Shown here piece after piece: positions 26,491-34,256 of a DNA stretch of 64,000 nt (within the stretch, counting starts at the first letter, position 1; every line of letters starts with the position of its first letter). The notes beneath the pieces were generated by a model, which saw only the letters and a program-made list of their open reading frames with translations, made no database searches and was not told where the DNA came from. The stretch is from NCBI GenBank assembly GCA_018061065.1, contig JAGOUV010000003.1, positions 37,448 to 101,447 of the forward strand, read 5' to 3'. This stretch comes from Candidatus Altimarinota bacterium (GTDB lineage Bacteria > Patescibacteriota > Gracilibacteria > UBA1369 > UM-FILTER-53-11). Made by a program: the position numbers and the translations under genes.

Positions 26491-27483
26491 ATGGAACATA
26501 GAACATTAGACCCTACTTCTCTTTTTGAGATGTTCGCCGCAATCCCCAACCACGGCGGGCGGCGACCACTCGTTTCTGATTTTATCGACTTACCTGACAA
26601 CCCGGAGCTAAGAGATGCAATACATCTACGGCACACGCTTTTAGCTGCACAACTTGGAGCAAAATTTGCCGAGAATTCACTCAGAAGTGGTGGTGGAGAA
26701 GCAGAAGCTAAAGCCAATATCGGGGATGTCGTCTCCAAGGCGGACAAAATTGCAGATTTGATGGCCTGCTACTTGATGCATCAGTATTACCCTGATGCTG
26801 TAGTAATCGGAGAAGAGACATCTCCTGACGAAACTCCGGTAGTGGGAAGAAGATTTGGAACCGTTGATGGATTGGATGGAAGTGCGGCAGCGGTGGCAGG
26901 ATTGCATGGGCAATATGGAACAATGGTGGGATTAGCCGATATGATAAGTGAGGAACTTGTGCGCTATATCGCAGCTGCGGTAGTGCAACCCTCAACGCTC
27001 AACGCTTTTTGTGCAGAAACGGGGAAAGGCGCATGGAAAAATAGCGGAGTAGGCACACCGTATGTTCGATTAGAGGGATTGAAACCGGGCTTTGGACTGG
27101 AGAGAGGACATGTGGTATTCAATCGACAGCGATTCGATAGAGACGAAGACCCGCGAGTAACAAAACTTCTGTGCCAGATGCGTGATCCACGCAACCTTGG
27201 GCGCATTCCTCAGCAAGTGCGATGCGATCTCCCTAGTTCAGTAATGGGACTCGATGTTTTTGATCAACACAGTGCGGTGGTGGCGGTGGTTCACGATAGC
27301 TCTTCTGAAAGTGCAAAACAAAAAATCTGGGATAAGTTGCCGATATTTGTTATTGGAAATGAGGTTGAGGGAGTGGTTATTAGAACGCTCGATGACCGCC
27401 CTGCAAGCTTGTTTAGAGACGAACCGTTTGTCGTTGCAGCAAGCCGCGAGATTTACGAAAAAGTTTTGTCGCTGCTTCAATAG
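26491..27483 (+). CDS. Inositol monophosphatase-family phosphatase
   Basis: 330 aa. The metal-binding core of the IMPase/FBPase superfamily is visible: GDVVSKADKIAD (about 78-89), GEET (E108, E109) and TVDGLDGSAA (D126, D129), equivalent to the usual W-D-P-L-D-G-T. Here Pro is replaced by Gly and Thr by Ser. The C-terminal metal aspartate motif is altered (MGLDVFDQHSAVVAVV instead of W-D-x-A-A-G). The substrate could be inositol phosphate, 3'-phosphoadenosine phosphate or another sugar phosphate; sequence does not decide. An N-terminal extension of about 40 residues is unusual. A TTAAAT box lies 6 nt before the ATG. It converges on the next gene. Confidence 0.8.
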   Translation: MEHRTLDPTSLFEMFAAIPNHGGRRPLVSDFIDLPDNPELRDAIHLRHTLLAAQLGAKFAENSLRSGGGEAEAKANIGDVVSKADKIADLMACYLMHQYYPDAVVIGEETSPDETPVVGRRFGTVDGLDGSAAAVAGLHGQYGTMVGLADMISEELVRYIAAAVVQPSTLNAFCAETGKGAWKNSGVGTPYVRLEGLKPGFGLERGHVVFNRQRFDRDEDPRVTKLLCQMRDPRNLGRIPQQVRCDLPSSVMGLDVFDQHSAVVAVVHDSSSESAKQKIWDKLPIFVIGNEVEGVVIRTLDDRPASLFRDEPFVVAASREIYEKVLSLLQ

Positions 27484-27507
27484 AAATCCGAACGAGCCGA
27501 AGGCTAT

Positions 27508-28815
27508 TTAATTTAGTTGATCGACCGTCAGTATTGGCAGTGAGTCACCAACTAAGCTATAACATCCCTCAGCAGAAGGATGTAGGTGGAACTCACCTAA
27601 CTCTTGTTGAATTATTCTCATTGTTTCTTCAGAGAGTGGATTACACCATGTTCCGGTCTGAACATATAAAGTATTTCCATTTCTTTTGAGCCAGCTACCC
27701 ACAAGAAATATCTGCTTTTCTGGTGTATCAAATGCATTCGCAAAATAATTTTCATAAGAACTCTCTGGTGTATCTATTGCAGCCATCTGAACAGGTGTGA
27801 GTAGTAATCGATCAGCGGGAAATGCTGCCGAATGCTCCACCAAGTGATCGCCATGAACGAACTTATTGATGGTCGCAATGTAGACTATTTTATGCGCAGA
27901 GTTCCCTCCCAAATCTACTGCGGGAATATTGATAGAGCGCAGCATATTGCTGAAAATTAATCCGGCATCTTGGCAACCGCTCACCCGTTCTTCGAGTTGT
28001 CTACCAAGTGAGTTAGGGAGAGCAAAATGCGCACCATCAAGACCAAATCGTTGCGTTGGGATATGATCGTTATATCTCTCCCAATTATACGTATTACCAT
28101 TGTTGTCGTCAGTATAGGAGTGGAAAAAATTCTTTTTGTACCAGCGTATGGCATTTACAGCAGTCTGTTGGTGATTAGGTGCAATAAAATTTCGCGCTGG
28201 CGCACTCAATTCAATAAATGCAGGAAAGCTTAAATGTTCCCACCACCCTTGATCATCATTGTAGTGAATAGGATCTTGAATATTCGGAATAGCTAAACGA
28301 TCATTGGGGAATAGTCCGGTCACCAAAACAAGTGCATCTACCTGATTAGGCGTATACGTTTTTATAGACCAAGGTGCATTTCCGTTTCTCTCAAACCAGA
28401 GCATGTGCACAACTCTAAAAATATATTGATTTGTTTTTAGTAATTCAAATTGATTGTTATCGATATTTGTTGCAATAAATTTTTCTTTAATTTGATAGGC
28501 AGCATTACCATCGTATGTTTGCAAAAGTCGCAAAACGAAATCATCTCCACGAACTTTAGTTGTATCTGGAAGTGTAACAGTTATAGTTTGCAAATGATTA
28601 CGTACACTTATCAATGATGGATAACAATGTAATATGTCTCGATACTCACGAGGCTGCAAACAAGTAGGAACAACTACTTTGGGAACATTTATTTTTTGAA
28701 TTTTAAAAGGTGGCAAACTCCCCTTAAGAGACCCCGATTGCGAAAGAAATAGAGCTGACAGAATACTTCCAATAACTAAGAATAAAACGGCCGCGTTTTT
28801 GAATGTAATTTTCAT
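27508..28815 (-). CDS. Membrane-anchored transglutaminase-like protein
   Basis: 435 aa with an N-terminal hydrophobic helix (about 8-27) acting as signal or anchor, so the bulk is outside. The middle contains a transglutaminase-like core: 'SGCQDAGLIFSNMLRSINIPAVD' with Cys at about 279, 'HGDHLVEH' at about 319-326 and 'PADRLLLTP' with Asp at about 331. This gives the Cys-His-Asp order of the superfamily. The region before it (about 50-270) is beta-rich and unrecognised. Such domains act as peptidases, amidases or cross-linkers; the role here is unknown. It is AT-richer than its neighbours and has AT-rich promoter sequence upstream with several TATAAT-like hexamers. Confidence 0.65.
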   Translation of the reverse strand: MKITFKNAAVLFLVIGSILSALFLSQSGSLKGSLPPFKIQKINVPKVVVPTCLQPREYRDILHCYPSLISVRNHLQTITVTLPDTTKVRGDDFVLRLLQTYDGNAAYQIKEKFIATNIDNNQFELLKTNQYIFRVVHMLWFERNGNAPWSIKTYTPNQVDALVLVTGLFPNDRLAIPNIQDPIHYNDDQGWWEHLSFPAFIELSAPARNFIAPNHQQTAVNAIRWYKKNFFHSYTDDNNGNTYNWERYNDHIPTQRFGLDGAHFALPNSLGRQLEERVSGCQDAGLIFSNMLRSINIPAVDLGGNSAHKIVYIATINKFVHGDHLVEHSAAFPADRLLLTPVQMAAIDTPESSYENYFANAFDTPEKQIFLVGSWLKRNGNTLYVQTGTWCNPLSEETMRIIQQELGEFHLHPSAEGCYSLVGDSLPILTVDQLN

Positions 28816-29112
28816 GTTTTTGTTATAAATATATTATAATATATTTATTGAGTTTTAGCAATGATTGCGGTTTAATAAAGTTTAATAGAATTTAATTAAA
28901 CTGCCTTATTTTCCGTAGATTAGTATAGTTTTGCACAATTTTGTTCAAAACATGTTTAAATGTAGTTAACAAGTTTAAAAGTATAAATAATCTTGCTTAG
29001 CTGTCTTAACTTTGATAATAATTAACTCAATTCGTTTTACATTTGATAAGTTTAATAGAGTTTGCTAGAATTATCTTAATAGGTGAACAAATAAGATAAA
29101 AATCTAGCAAAA
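28816..29112. promoter_or_regulatory. AT-rich divergent regulatory region with repeated AAGTTTAATAGA motifs
   Basis: This 297-bp gap holds no supported ORF. AAGTTTAATAGA-A/G-TTT occurs at about 28878 and 29048, with weaker versions (AAGTTTAAAAG at 28971, TGTTTAAATG near 28953). The first copy lies inside an inverted repeat, GTTTAAT...ATTAAAC (28870-28901). The region separates the transglutaminase-like gene from a small HTH gene. Repeated sites beside a DNA-binding gene suggest autoregulation. Confidence 0.45.
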
Positions 29113-29283
29113 ATGAAAGACCCAATAATGACCGTTGATGAGGCAGCGCGCGTGCTACAGCTACACCCCTTCACTGTGTTGAAACTGATTCGCGCTAAAA
29201 AAATTAAAGCCACCAAGATTGGTCGGGTCTACCGTTTGAGAGAAAGTTCCATCGATTCCTTCTTAGACAATTACTCCAATTAA
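29113..29283 (+). CDS. Small excisionase-type (HTH_17) DNA-binding protein
   Basis: 56 aa, ATG at 29113, TAA at 29281. The sequence is a bare winged-helix of the excisionase/MerR-like type: 'MTVDEAARVLQLHPFTVLKLIRAKKIKATKIGRVYRLRES', with the 'G-R-x-Y-R' wing, and a short C-terminal helix. Such proteins are recombination directionality factors in phages or small regulators in other contexts; no integrase is present here. It is followed 4 nt later by a zinc-ribbon gene, so the two form an operon. Confidence 0.85.
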   Translation: MKDPIMTVDEAARVLQLHPFTVLKLIRAKKIKATKIGRVYRLRESSIDSFLDNYSN

Positions 29284-29287
29284 TCAC

Positions 29288-29479
29288 ATGTTGTTTAACT
29301 GCCTTACCTGCGGTAAAAAAGTTTCTTCTAACGCAGATCTATGTGTCTATTGCAAAGCTGACAACGCCCTCTTCATCTCAGAACTCAACGTACAACAACA
29401 GCCCGCATCGGCACTCAAGTCTTCACTACGTTCAAAATACGCTGGTACGTTTTTTGCTTTTCTCACAAAGAAAAACTAA
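29288..29479 (+). CDS. Small zinc-ribbon protein
   Basis: 63 aa. The N-terminal half is a four-cysteine zinc ribbon: CLTCGKKVSSNADLCVYC (CxxC-x10-CxxC type). The C-terminal half is basic and polar with a short aromatic stretch (AGTFFAFL). It starts 4 nt after the HTH gene stop, so it is very likely co-translated and possibly a partner of that regulator. No specific family is recognised. Confidence 0.7.
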   Translation: MLFNCLTCGKKVSSNADLCVYCKADNALFISELNVQQQPASALKSSLRSKYAGTFFAFLTKKN

Positions 29480-29495
29480 TACATAAAGAAAACGG

Positions 29496-29564
29496 ATTCG
29501 TCTTTGACGGGTCAGGCAACCGGCGAATGGTGAAGGCAAACGACACCTCGCTTTTTGCCTTTTT
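29496..29564 (+). terminator. Terminator with possible attenuator structure
   Basis: AAGGCAAA (29533-29540) pairs with TTTGCCTT (29554-29561), followed by a T-run, as a Rho-independent terminator behind the HTH/zinc-ribbon operon. Upstream, ATTCG (29496-29500) can pair with CGAAT (29524-29528), and GGTG (29529-29532) with CACC (29544-29547). The latter helix has the 5' terminator arm in its loop, so it competes with the terminator. A regulated attenuator of the DUF2000 gene is possible. Confidence 0.5.
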
Positions 29565-29631
29565 AAATCTTTTCGATAAAATAAACGGGCTTTATTGCTT
29601 TATATAGAAGTAAATTAAAATTATTCCCCAT

Positions 29632-30042
29632 ATGTCATCCACAAAATTTGTAGCAGTGCTCAATAAAAAAATTGAGACAGGGAAAATTATGAATGCGTTG
29701 GCGCATATGACTGTTGGCTTAGTAAAGTCATTTCCCGAGAAAGATATGGGTGTTATTAATTATGAGGACAAAGATGGCGGAGCGCACCTAGCATCAAAAT
29801 ATCCGTATATTATTCTACGCGCGGATAACTCGAATAAAATTCGTACACTCAGAAACACCTTGATAGAGAAAAATATACCCTTTGCATCATTTACGAGCGC
29901 AATGACCGTGGGAGGCTATGAAGAGCAGTTAGAACGATCAAAAGCGACACCGGAAGTTGAGCTTGAGTACTATGGGATTTGTATATTAGGAGAAAAAAGT
30001 GAGCTCGATGAACTTACTAAGAAGTTCTCGTTGTGGATGTAA
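29632..30042 (+). CDS. DUF2000 family protein
   Basis: 136 aa, cytosolic. It shows the family pattern at the start (KFVAVLNKKIETGKIMNALAHMTVGL), the middle segment with 'IILRADNSNKIRTLRN' and the 'EYYGICILGEK' end. DUF2000 proteins share the fold of peptidyl-tRNA hydrolase II, but their activity is not known. A TAAAAT box lies 10 nt before the ATG. The stop codon directly abuts the stop codon of the convergent gene (TAA at 30040-30042, next stop complement from 30043) with no terminator between. Confidence 0.8.
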   Translation: MSSTKFVAVLNKKIETGKIMNALAHMTVGLVKSFPEKDMGVINYEDKDGGAHLASKYPYIILRADNSNKIRTLRNTLIEKNIPFASFTSAMTVGGYEEQLERSKATPEVELEYYGICILGEKSELDELTKKFSLWM

Positions 30043-31209
30043 CTATTTACACTGTCGACCTCGTACATTTGCAGCGCAGACTTGAGCTTCGTTGAGCGCG
30101 GAAAGTGAATCAGTATCGACAATTTGGATCAGCTTATCTAAGTGCTCAATAACATTTTTTGTACCTGCACCGCTTTGACCGTAGAGCACCTCATAACGGC
30201 TCATCATTTCTGCTGCACTGAGATCTTCACTGCGTGCGGTATTTTGCTGACTAATGCTTACCATTACTTGCTGGAAGCTCTTGCGGTCTTTGTTCACCGT
30301 AAAGTTATCAATGAAATCGTTGAACGGATTTTCAAAGTCATTGCCGTTTCCATCGCCTGAAACACAGTAACGATCATCTTCTAGAGAGACACACGCATCA
30401 AACTTACTTGCGATTGCACTGCCAATTTTGCGTATACCTGCCCCAGGATTGTTATAAAAATCTTTAGCAAATGTTCCTACTGCCTGCGCCGGCTGCACAA
30501 TTGCTTCATCAAACAACATCGTCATTTGATCACCAAATTCCTGGAACCCTTTCAGCGTGTCCTGAAGTTCTTTTACCTTGTCCGCCAGTTGTTTAAAGAC
30601 CGGATCATTTTCATAGCTCGCGTAGAGCTCAGGACGATCGCGGTATTTCATTTCAAAGGCATCAAAGTAGGCACTGAAGCGTGTTGTATCGCTCGAATCT
30701 TCTTTACGGATAACAAAGTAATCAATCAACTGTTGAGCAAACTCACGGCGACTTGAAGGACTTGTTGTAAGAACTTTCAAGTAACCACCGGACGTATCCA
30801 CATAGTGACGAACGTAATAACGCTCGGCCTCGAGTTTATAAAACTTATCAATAAGCGGTTTCTGACGTTCAACCTCACACTTGAGAAACGCGCTCATGAC
30901 GCCATAACGGGTTTGATTGATCTGCTGATCCAAGACCGCAACATCGGAGTAGTGCGCAGGCCAGAGGAAGAAATCGCGCCAGTAGTCAGTGAAGTCTTGA
31001 GAGTCCTGAACACCAACACCAGCTGATAAAAAATCACGAAGATATTTGAAACAGTCAGCAATTTTTCTGTTGTTATTTTGCTCCAGTCCGGGAAGATCTG
31101 TGCCAAAGAGTTGAATATTTTCGAAAGAAAATGCCGCACCTTTTTGAGGAATCAAAAAGGTGCTCAGGAGCGTCAATGAAAAAATGAAAGTGAGAAGTCG
31201 GCGTATCAT
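30043..31209 (-). CDS. Exported protein of the giant surface operon, gene 5 (unknown family)
   Basis: About 388 aa with a clear signal peptide (MIRRLLTFIFSLTLLSTFLIPQKGAAF). The rest is mostly helical and charged, with no membrane helix and a few cysteines in the C-terminal part (FDACVSLEDDRYC, VCAANVRGRQC). I recognise no family. The start is taken at ATG 31207-31209, which overlaps the previous stop as ATGA; an ATG two codons upstream (31215) is also possible. It is the last gene of the operon headed by the 4266-aa SLH protein. Role inferred only from context: an extracellular or envelope component working with that protein. Confidence 0.75.
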   Translation of the reverse strand: MIRRLLTFIFSLTLLSTFLIPQKGAAFSFENIQLFGTDLPGLEQNNNRKIADCFKYLRDFLSAGVGVQDSQDFTDYWRDFFLWPAHYSDVAVLDQQINQTRYGVMSAFLKCEVERQKPLIDKFYKLEAERYYVRHYVDTSGGYLKVLTTSPSSRREFAQQLIDYFVIRKEDSSDTTRFSAYFDAFEMKYRDRPELYASYENDPVFKQLADKVKELQDTLKGFQEFGDQMTMLFDEAIVQPAQAVGTFAKDFYNNPGAGIRKIGSAIASKFDACVSLEDDRYCVSGDGNGNDFENPFNDFIDNFTVNKDRKSFQQVMVSISQQNTARSEDLSAAEMMSRYEVLYGQSGAGTKNVIEHLDKLIQIVDTDSLSALNEAQVCAANVRGRQCK

Positions 31210-32843
31210 GAACATGTTGGTTTACTTGTTAACTGTGAACACGGAGAGTCGGGATTATCTTTATTTCCAATTTCCGAGAAGAGCGTCTCGAAACTCTTAA
31301 AGTAAGCATTCATCGTATCAATCTGCTCAATCAAAATGTTAAATTGCGACCCCTGTGCTTCTACTCGTGACTTCACCTGCGCATCGCGCAGCGACTTACG
31401 AACCTCCACTTGTTTCTGCTGCACTGCACGGTTGATCTCGCCACTAATATCGGCAAAGGTCGTTCCCTCCCCCGCACGCGCGAGTGCATCAGCAGCAGGC
31501 CCTGCAATTTGATCAGGATTTTCCTTACATGATCCATCTTCATCACAGCGTCCCGGGTTGCCATAATTTTTCTCAATAAAAAGCGTAAAGTTTTTAATAA
31601 AATCACCTTTTTCAATGACCGTATCATTAGGTGGCGTAAGAATTGGTTGCGGAATAGCGACAAAATTCCAAGCGAGTGAATTTACATTGAAAGCAAAACT
31701 CTTACACTTTGGTCCTTCAAATAAATTTCCCGTAAGTTTATTGGGGATCAAACTCTTGCTGACCGTTTTCTTAAAGGCATCGTTAATTTTTTCAATATGA
31801 CAGAGGATGCAGTTGTCCTCCACGGTAAACGCACTTTCTTTTTTGAGCTTGGCCTCAATAGTAATACAGAAGCGATCCGTACACGGCAGAATCGTGTTGC
31901 GTTTATCGGCCTTGGCGGGTTTCAAATCTTTATCGGGGATGCTTGAGAGGTCGAGAGGAAGAGCTGCGGAAGCGGGTGCTCCCTGGGCTCCTTGACCCGC
32001 AGGAACCTGGCCTTGAGCATTTTGATCAAGTTGATTTTCTGATGCACGGGCGCGTTCTACCGCAGAATTAAATGAATCACTCACCGCACAAGAAACTTCC
32101 GGAAGCTCTGCGGCCTGCTGGCCTTGAGCGTTATTGCCGTTTGCCGCCTGTGCCCCATTGCCTCCTGCATTTTGACGATTATTTGCTGCATTGTTTCCAT
32201 TTTGTTCTGCCTGCTGGCGAACGCCCACCACGGCTCCCCTCCCTTCATTTCCGCGATTGGGATCGTTCTCAGAACCAGACCCCAAATATGGCTCACCTTT
32301 GTTAAACAAAAGCTGTTCGATAATGTCCAAATCCACAATCAGGTCGAAGCCAGAATCACTTTCATCACCATTGGCAAAAAGTTCTGTGGTCTCCACTTCC
32401 ATTTCACTAAAGACCTGCAAATCAGCGAGATCTTTTTCGTCAGCTAATTCTTCAAGCAACTGGGTGCGACGTGCACTGACCAATTCTGGCGTCACCGCGT
32501 CAGTAATTTTTTCACGCACTAATAAGTCACCAATATTTGAACCCGGAATGATCGCAAAAATTTCATCTTTAGTGAGGCTACGACGACCCGCAGTCTTAGT
32601 AACGGCAATATTTGAACCTTCGCTACGTAAACGCTGATAGAGTGTTATGTAGAGATCCTGACCAATATTTTCTGGATCATCAAAGAGATCGCCCTCGGAA
32701 AGATCAAGCGTAGAACTATCAGAAGAAGTACGTGACACCTCTTGCGCGACGTTCTGTGCCGCTGCGTCTTGCGCATGCGCGACCGTGGTCATGACATGCA
32801 TCATGATCATCAGGACAACAATAGGGAGCGTAATTCTTTTCAT
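31206..32843 (-). CDS. Exported protein of the giant surface operon, gene 4 (unknown family)
   Basis: About 545 aa from ATG 32841-32843, giving a good signal peptide (MKRITLPIVVLMIMMHVMTTVAHAQ). A longer in-frame start at 32900 would overlap the upstream gene by 53 bp and push the signal inward. Residues about 60-200 are acidic and helical. A Gln/Asn/Gly-rich low-complexity linker (about 215-265) follows. The second half is cysteine-rich, with CAVS, CTDRFC and CILCH motifs and a final SPCSQLTSKPTC. The CxxCH-like ILCHIEK is a single occurrence and not evidence for a cytochrome. No family is recognised. Four nt separate it from the preceding gene. Confidence 0.75.
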   Translation of the reverse strand: MKRITLPIVVLMIMMHVMTTVAHAQDAAAQNVAQEVSRTSSDSSTLDLSEGDLFDDPENIGQDLYITLYQRLRSEGSNIAVTKTAGRRSLTKDEIFAIIPGSNIGDLLVREKITDAVTPELVSARRTQLLEELADEKDLADLQVFSEMEVETTELFANGDESDSGFDLIVDLDIIEQLLFNKGEPYLGSGSENDPNRGNEGRGAVVGVRQQAEQNGNNAANNRQNAGGNGAQAANGNNAQGQQAAELPEVSCAVSDSFNSAVERARASENQLDQNAQGQVPAGQGAQGAPASAALPLDLSSIPDKDLKPAKADKRNTILPCTDRFCITIEAKLKKESAFTVEDNCILCHIEKINDAFKKTVSKSLIPNKLTGNLFEGPKCKSFAFNVNSLAWNFVAIPQPILTPPNDTVIEKGDFIKNFTLFIEKNYGNPGRCDEDGSCKENPDQIAGPAADALARAGEGTTFADISGEINRAVQQKQVEVRKSLRDAQVKSRVEAQGSQFNILIEQIDTMNAYFKSFETLFSEIGNKDNPDSPCSQLTSKPTCS

Positions 32844-32847
32844 AATC

Positions 32848-33675
32848 TTATTTACAAGCGGGTGTAGTAACATCAATAAACGTAGCGGGATAGAACTCAA
32901 TATCCTGGCGCAGTTCAGATAATTTATCGCGATATTTTTCCAGCGATACGGTAATTTTTTTGTATTTCACATGCATCGGCAGTGCCAGCTGTAGCTCATT
33001 GTATGCCGCAAGCCCTTGATCAAGCGCCTTTCGTGCTAGGTCTAACTCACTATCAATATGATTGGCGATCTGGCCGTAATCTTGGAGACGTCGCTGTCCC
33101 TCTCCCAAGGTGCCTCCACCAAAAATTCGTGGCTGCTCCACCACATTATCAAAACTTCCGTCTGGTTTGCGCACCTGCCCAAGTGTCTCAAAACGCTGGA
33201 TGGCTTGGGTCATCGCCTCACCACGCAATGTACTCAGTGCCTCTCGCATGAGGAAGTATTCTTTTGTCATATCCATGGAAGCACAGTAGGTAGAAAGATT
33301 AATCGTTCCATCACCACTACCCTTACAGTCTTTACGTTTTGTAGGCAGGCCATCAGAGCCAAACTGCTGTTCTGGCGGCGTAATAAGAAGCGTGAGACGG
33401 TTAAGATCCTCATCCGTACCACTCTTGGCAATCTTCATCATCTCTTTTGTTTTATTATTAAAATACGCATTCACGGTTTTATGATATTCAGCGATAATCT
33501 GATCGACTGCATCAATATTACTGGCCATGTCCAAATATTTATTTTTCTGTTCAGGAGTAGTTGCATCTACGGGACGCTGCACCAAGTGCATAACGAGCAC
33601 GGTGGCGAGCGCACCCAGGATGATGAGTGCTGCCTTCAACTGAATATACCGATGATGAGTTATTGTTTGACGCAT
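32848..33675 (-). CDS. Exported protein of the giant surface operon, gene 3 (unknown family)
   Basis: About 275 aa from the ATG at 33673-33675; an upstream TTG (33690) is a weaker choice. A hydrophobic N-terminal helix (about 15-32) is a signal or anchor. The body is helical (coiled-coil-like regions about 45-75 and 180-250) with four cysteines (KDCKGSG, TYCAS, PAC near the end). It overlaps the preceding gene by 16 bp. No known family. It probably acts as a periplasmic or surface partner of the 4266-aa protein. Confidence 0.75.
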   Translation of the reverse strand: MRQTITHHRYIQLKAALIILGALATVLVMHLVQRPVDATTPEQKNKYLDMASNIDAVDQIIAEYHKTVNAYFNNKTKEMMKIAKSGTDEDLNRLTLLITPPEQQFGSDGLPTKRKDCKGSGDGTINLSTYCASMDMTKEYFLMREALSTLRGEAMTQAIQRFETLGQVRKPDGSFDNVVEQPRIFGGGTLGEGQRRLQDYGQIANHIDSELDLARKALDQGLAAYNELQLALPMHVKYKKITVSLEKYRDKLSELRQDIEFYPATFIDVTTPACK

Positions 33676-34256
33676 TTTGTTGCAAAACAAGGAAGCTTTT
33701 GAGAGAACGTTGAGAAATAAGTATAGATTTGTGCGATCTTAAAATTCATATCAGCCAAGCGATCATTGATACGCTTATATTTATCCATGAGACGAGTTGT
33801 TTTTTTGGCGTACGCATTTGAAATAATATGCTCGCGCAAGACGTCTTTCATTTGTACAAAGTGCTCATCTATAAGCTGTTGGCAGCCAAACAATTCAGTG
33901 CCGCTGGCAACGTTCCCTGTTACTTGATAGATAGCGCGCAACTCGCCGCGAATTTCTGCACGGATGCGGCGGAATTTTTCGATAGCAACCGGAATTAATT
34001 CAGAAGTGGGTTGATTAGAGCGAAAATGTTCATTAACAAATGTTCCAAACTCGATTTCTTTTTTTTGTAAGAACGTCGTCATTTGAGTTTTACACGCATC
34101 GAGCCGTATAGCAGTGGCGGCTTGTTCAGGTGCTCCCGCTGCCGGCGCATTCTGCGCACTGCTCACCGTGAAGGTTCCCAAGATGAGAATCAACAGCGCA
34201 GCTATCCAGGCTTTTCGCACGAGCGTATTACTGAGGTGATTAATATTTCGCTTCAT
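33660..34256 (-). CDS. Exported protein of the giant surface operon, gene 2 (unknown family)
   Basis: 198 aa. A signal peptide (about 16-35, ending VSSAQN) precedes a helical protein with paired cysteines (LDACKTQ, FGCQQL, LPCFATKC). The length and pattern of helices resemble gene 3, suggesting a distant relation, but I recognise no named family. Its ATG lies 17 bp inside the end of the giant gene, so translation is coupled. The position directly after the giant gene suggests a dedicated partner or export chaperone. Confidence 0.75.
   Translation of the reverse strand: MKRNINHLSNTLVRKAWIAALLILILGTFTVSSAQNAPAAGAPEQAATAIRLDACKTQMTTFLQKKEIEFGTFVNEHFRSNQPTSELIPVAIEKFRRIRAEIRGELRAIYQVTGNVASGTELFGCQQLIDEHFVQMKDVLREHIISNAYAKKTTRLMDKYKRINDRLADMNFKIAQIYTYFSTFSQKLPCFATKCVKQ

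Noticed and set aside
29113..29283. Prophage or integrative element marked by the excisionase-like gene
   Set aside because: No integrase, att-like repeats, tRNA or phage genes are in the neighbourhood.
29480..29565. Fluoride or SAM-I riboswitch between the zinc-ribbon and DUF2000 genes
   Set aside because: GGCGAATGGTG and GGCAACC resemble parts of these motifs by eye, but the remaining conserved nucleotides and helices are missing.
31790..31820. CxxCH heme motif in operon gene 4
   Set aside because: CILCH occurs once, with no other cytochrome feature.
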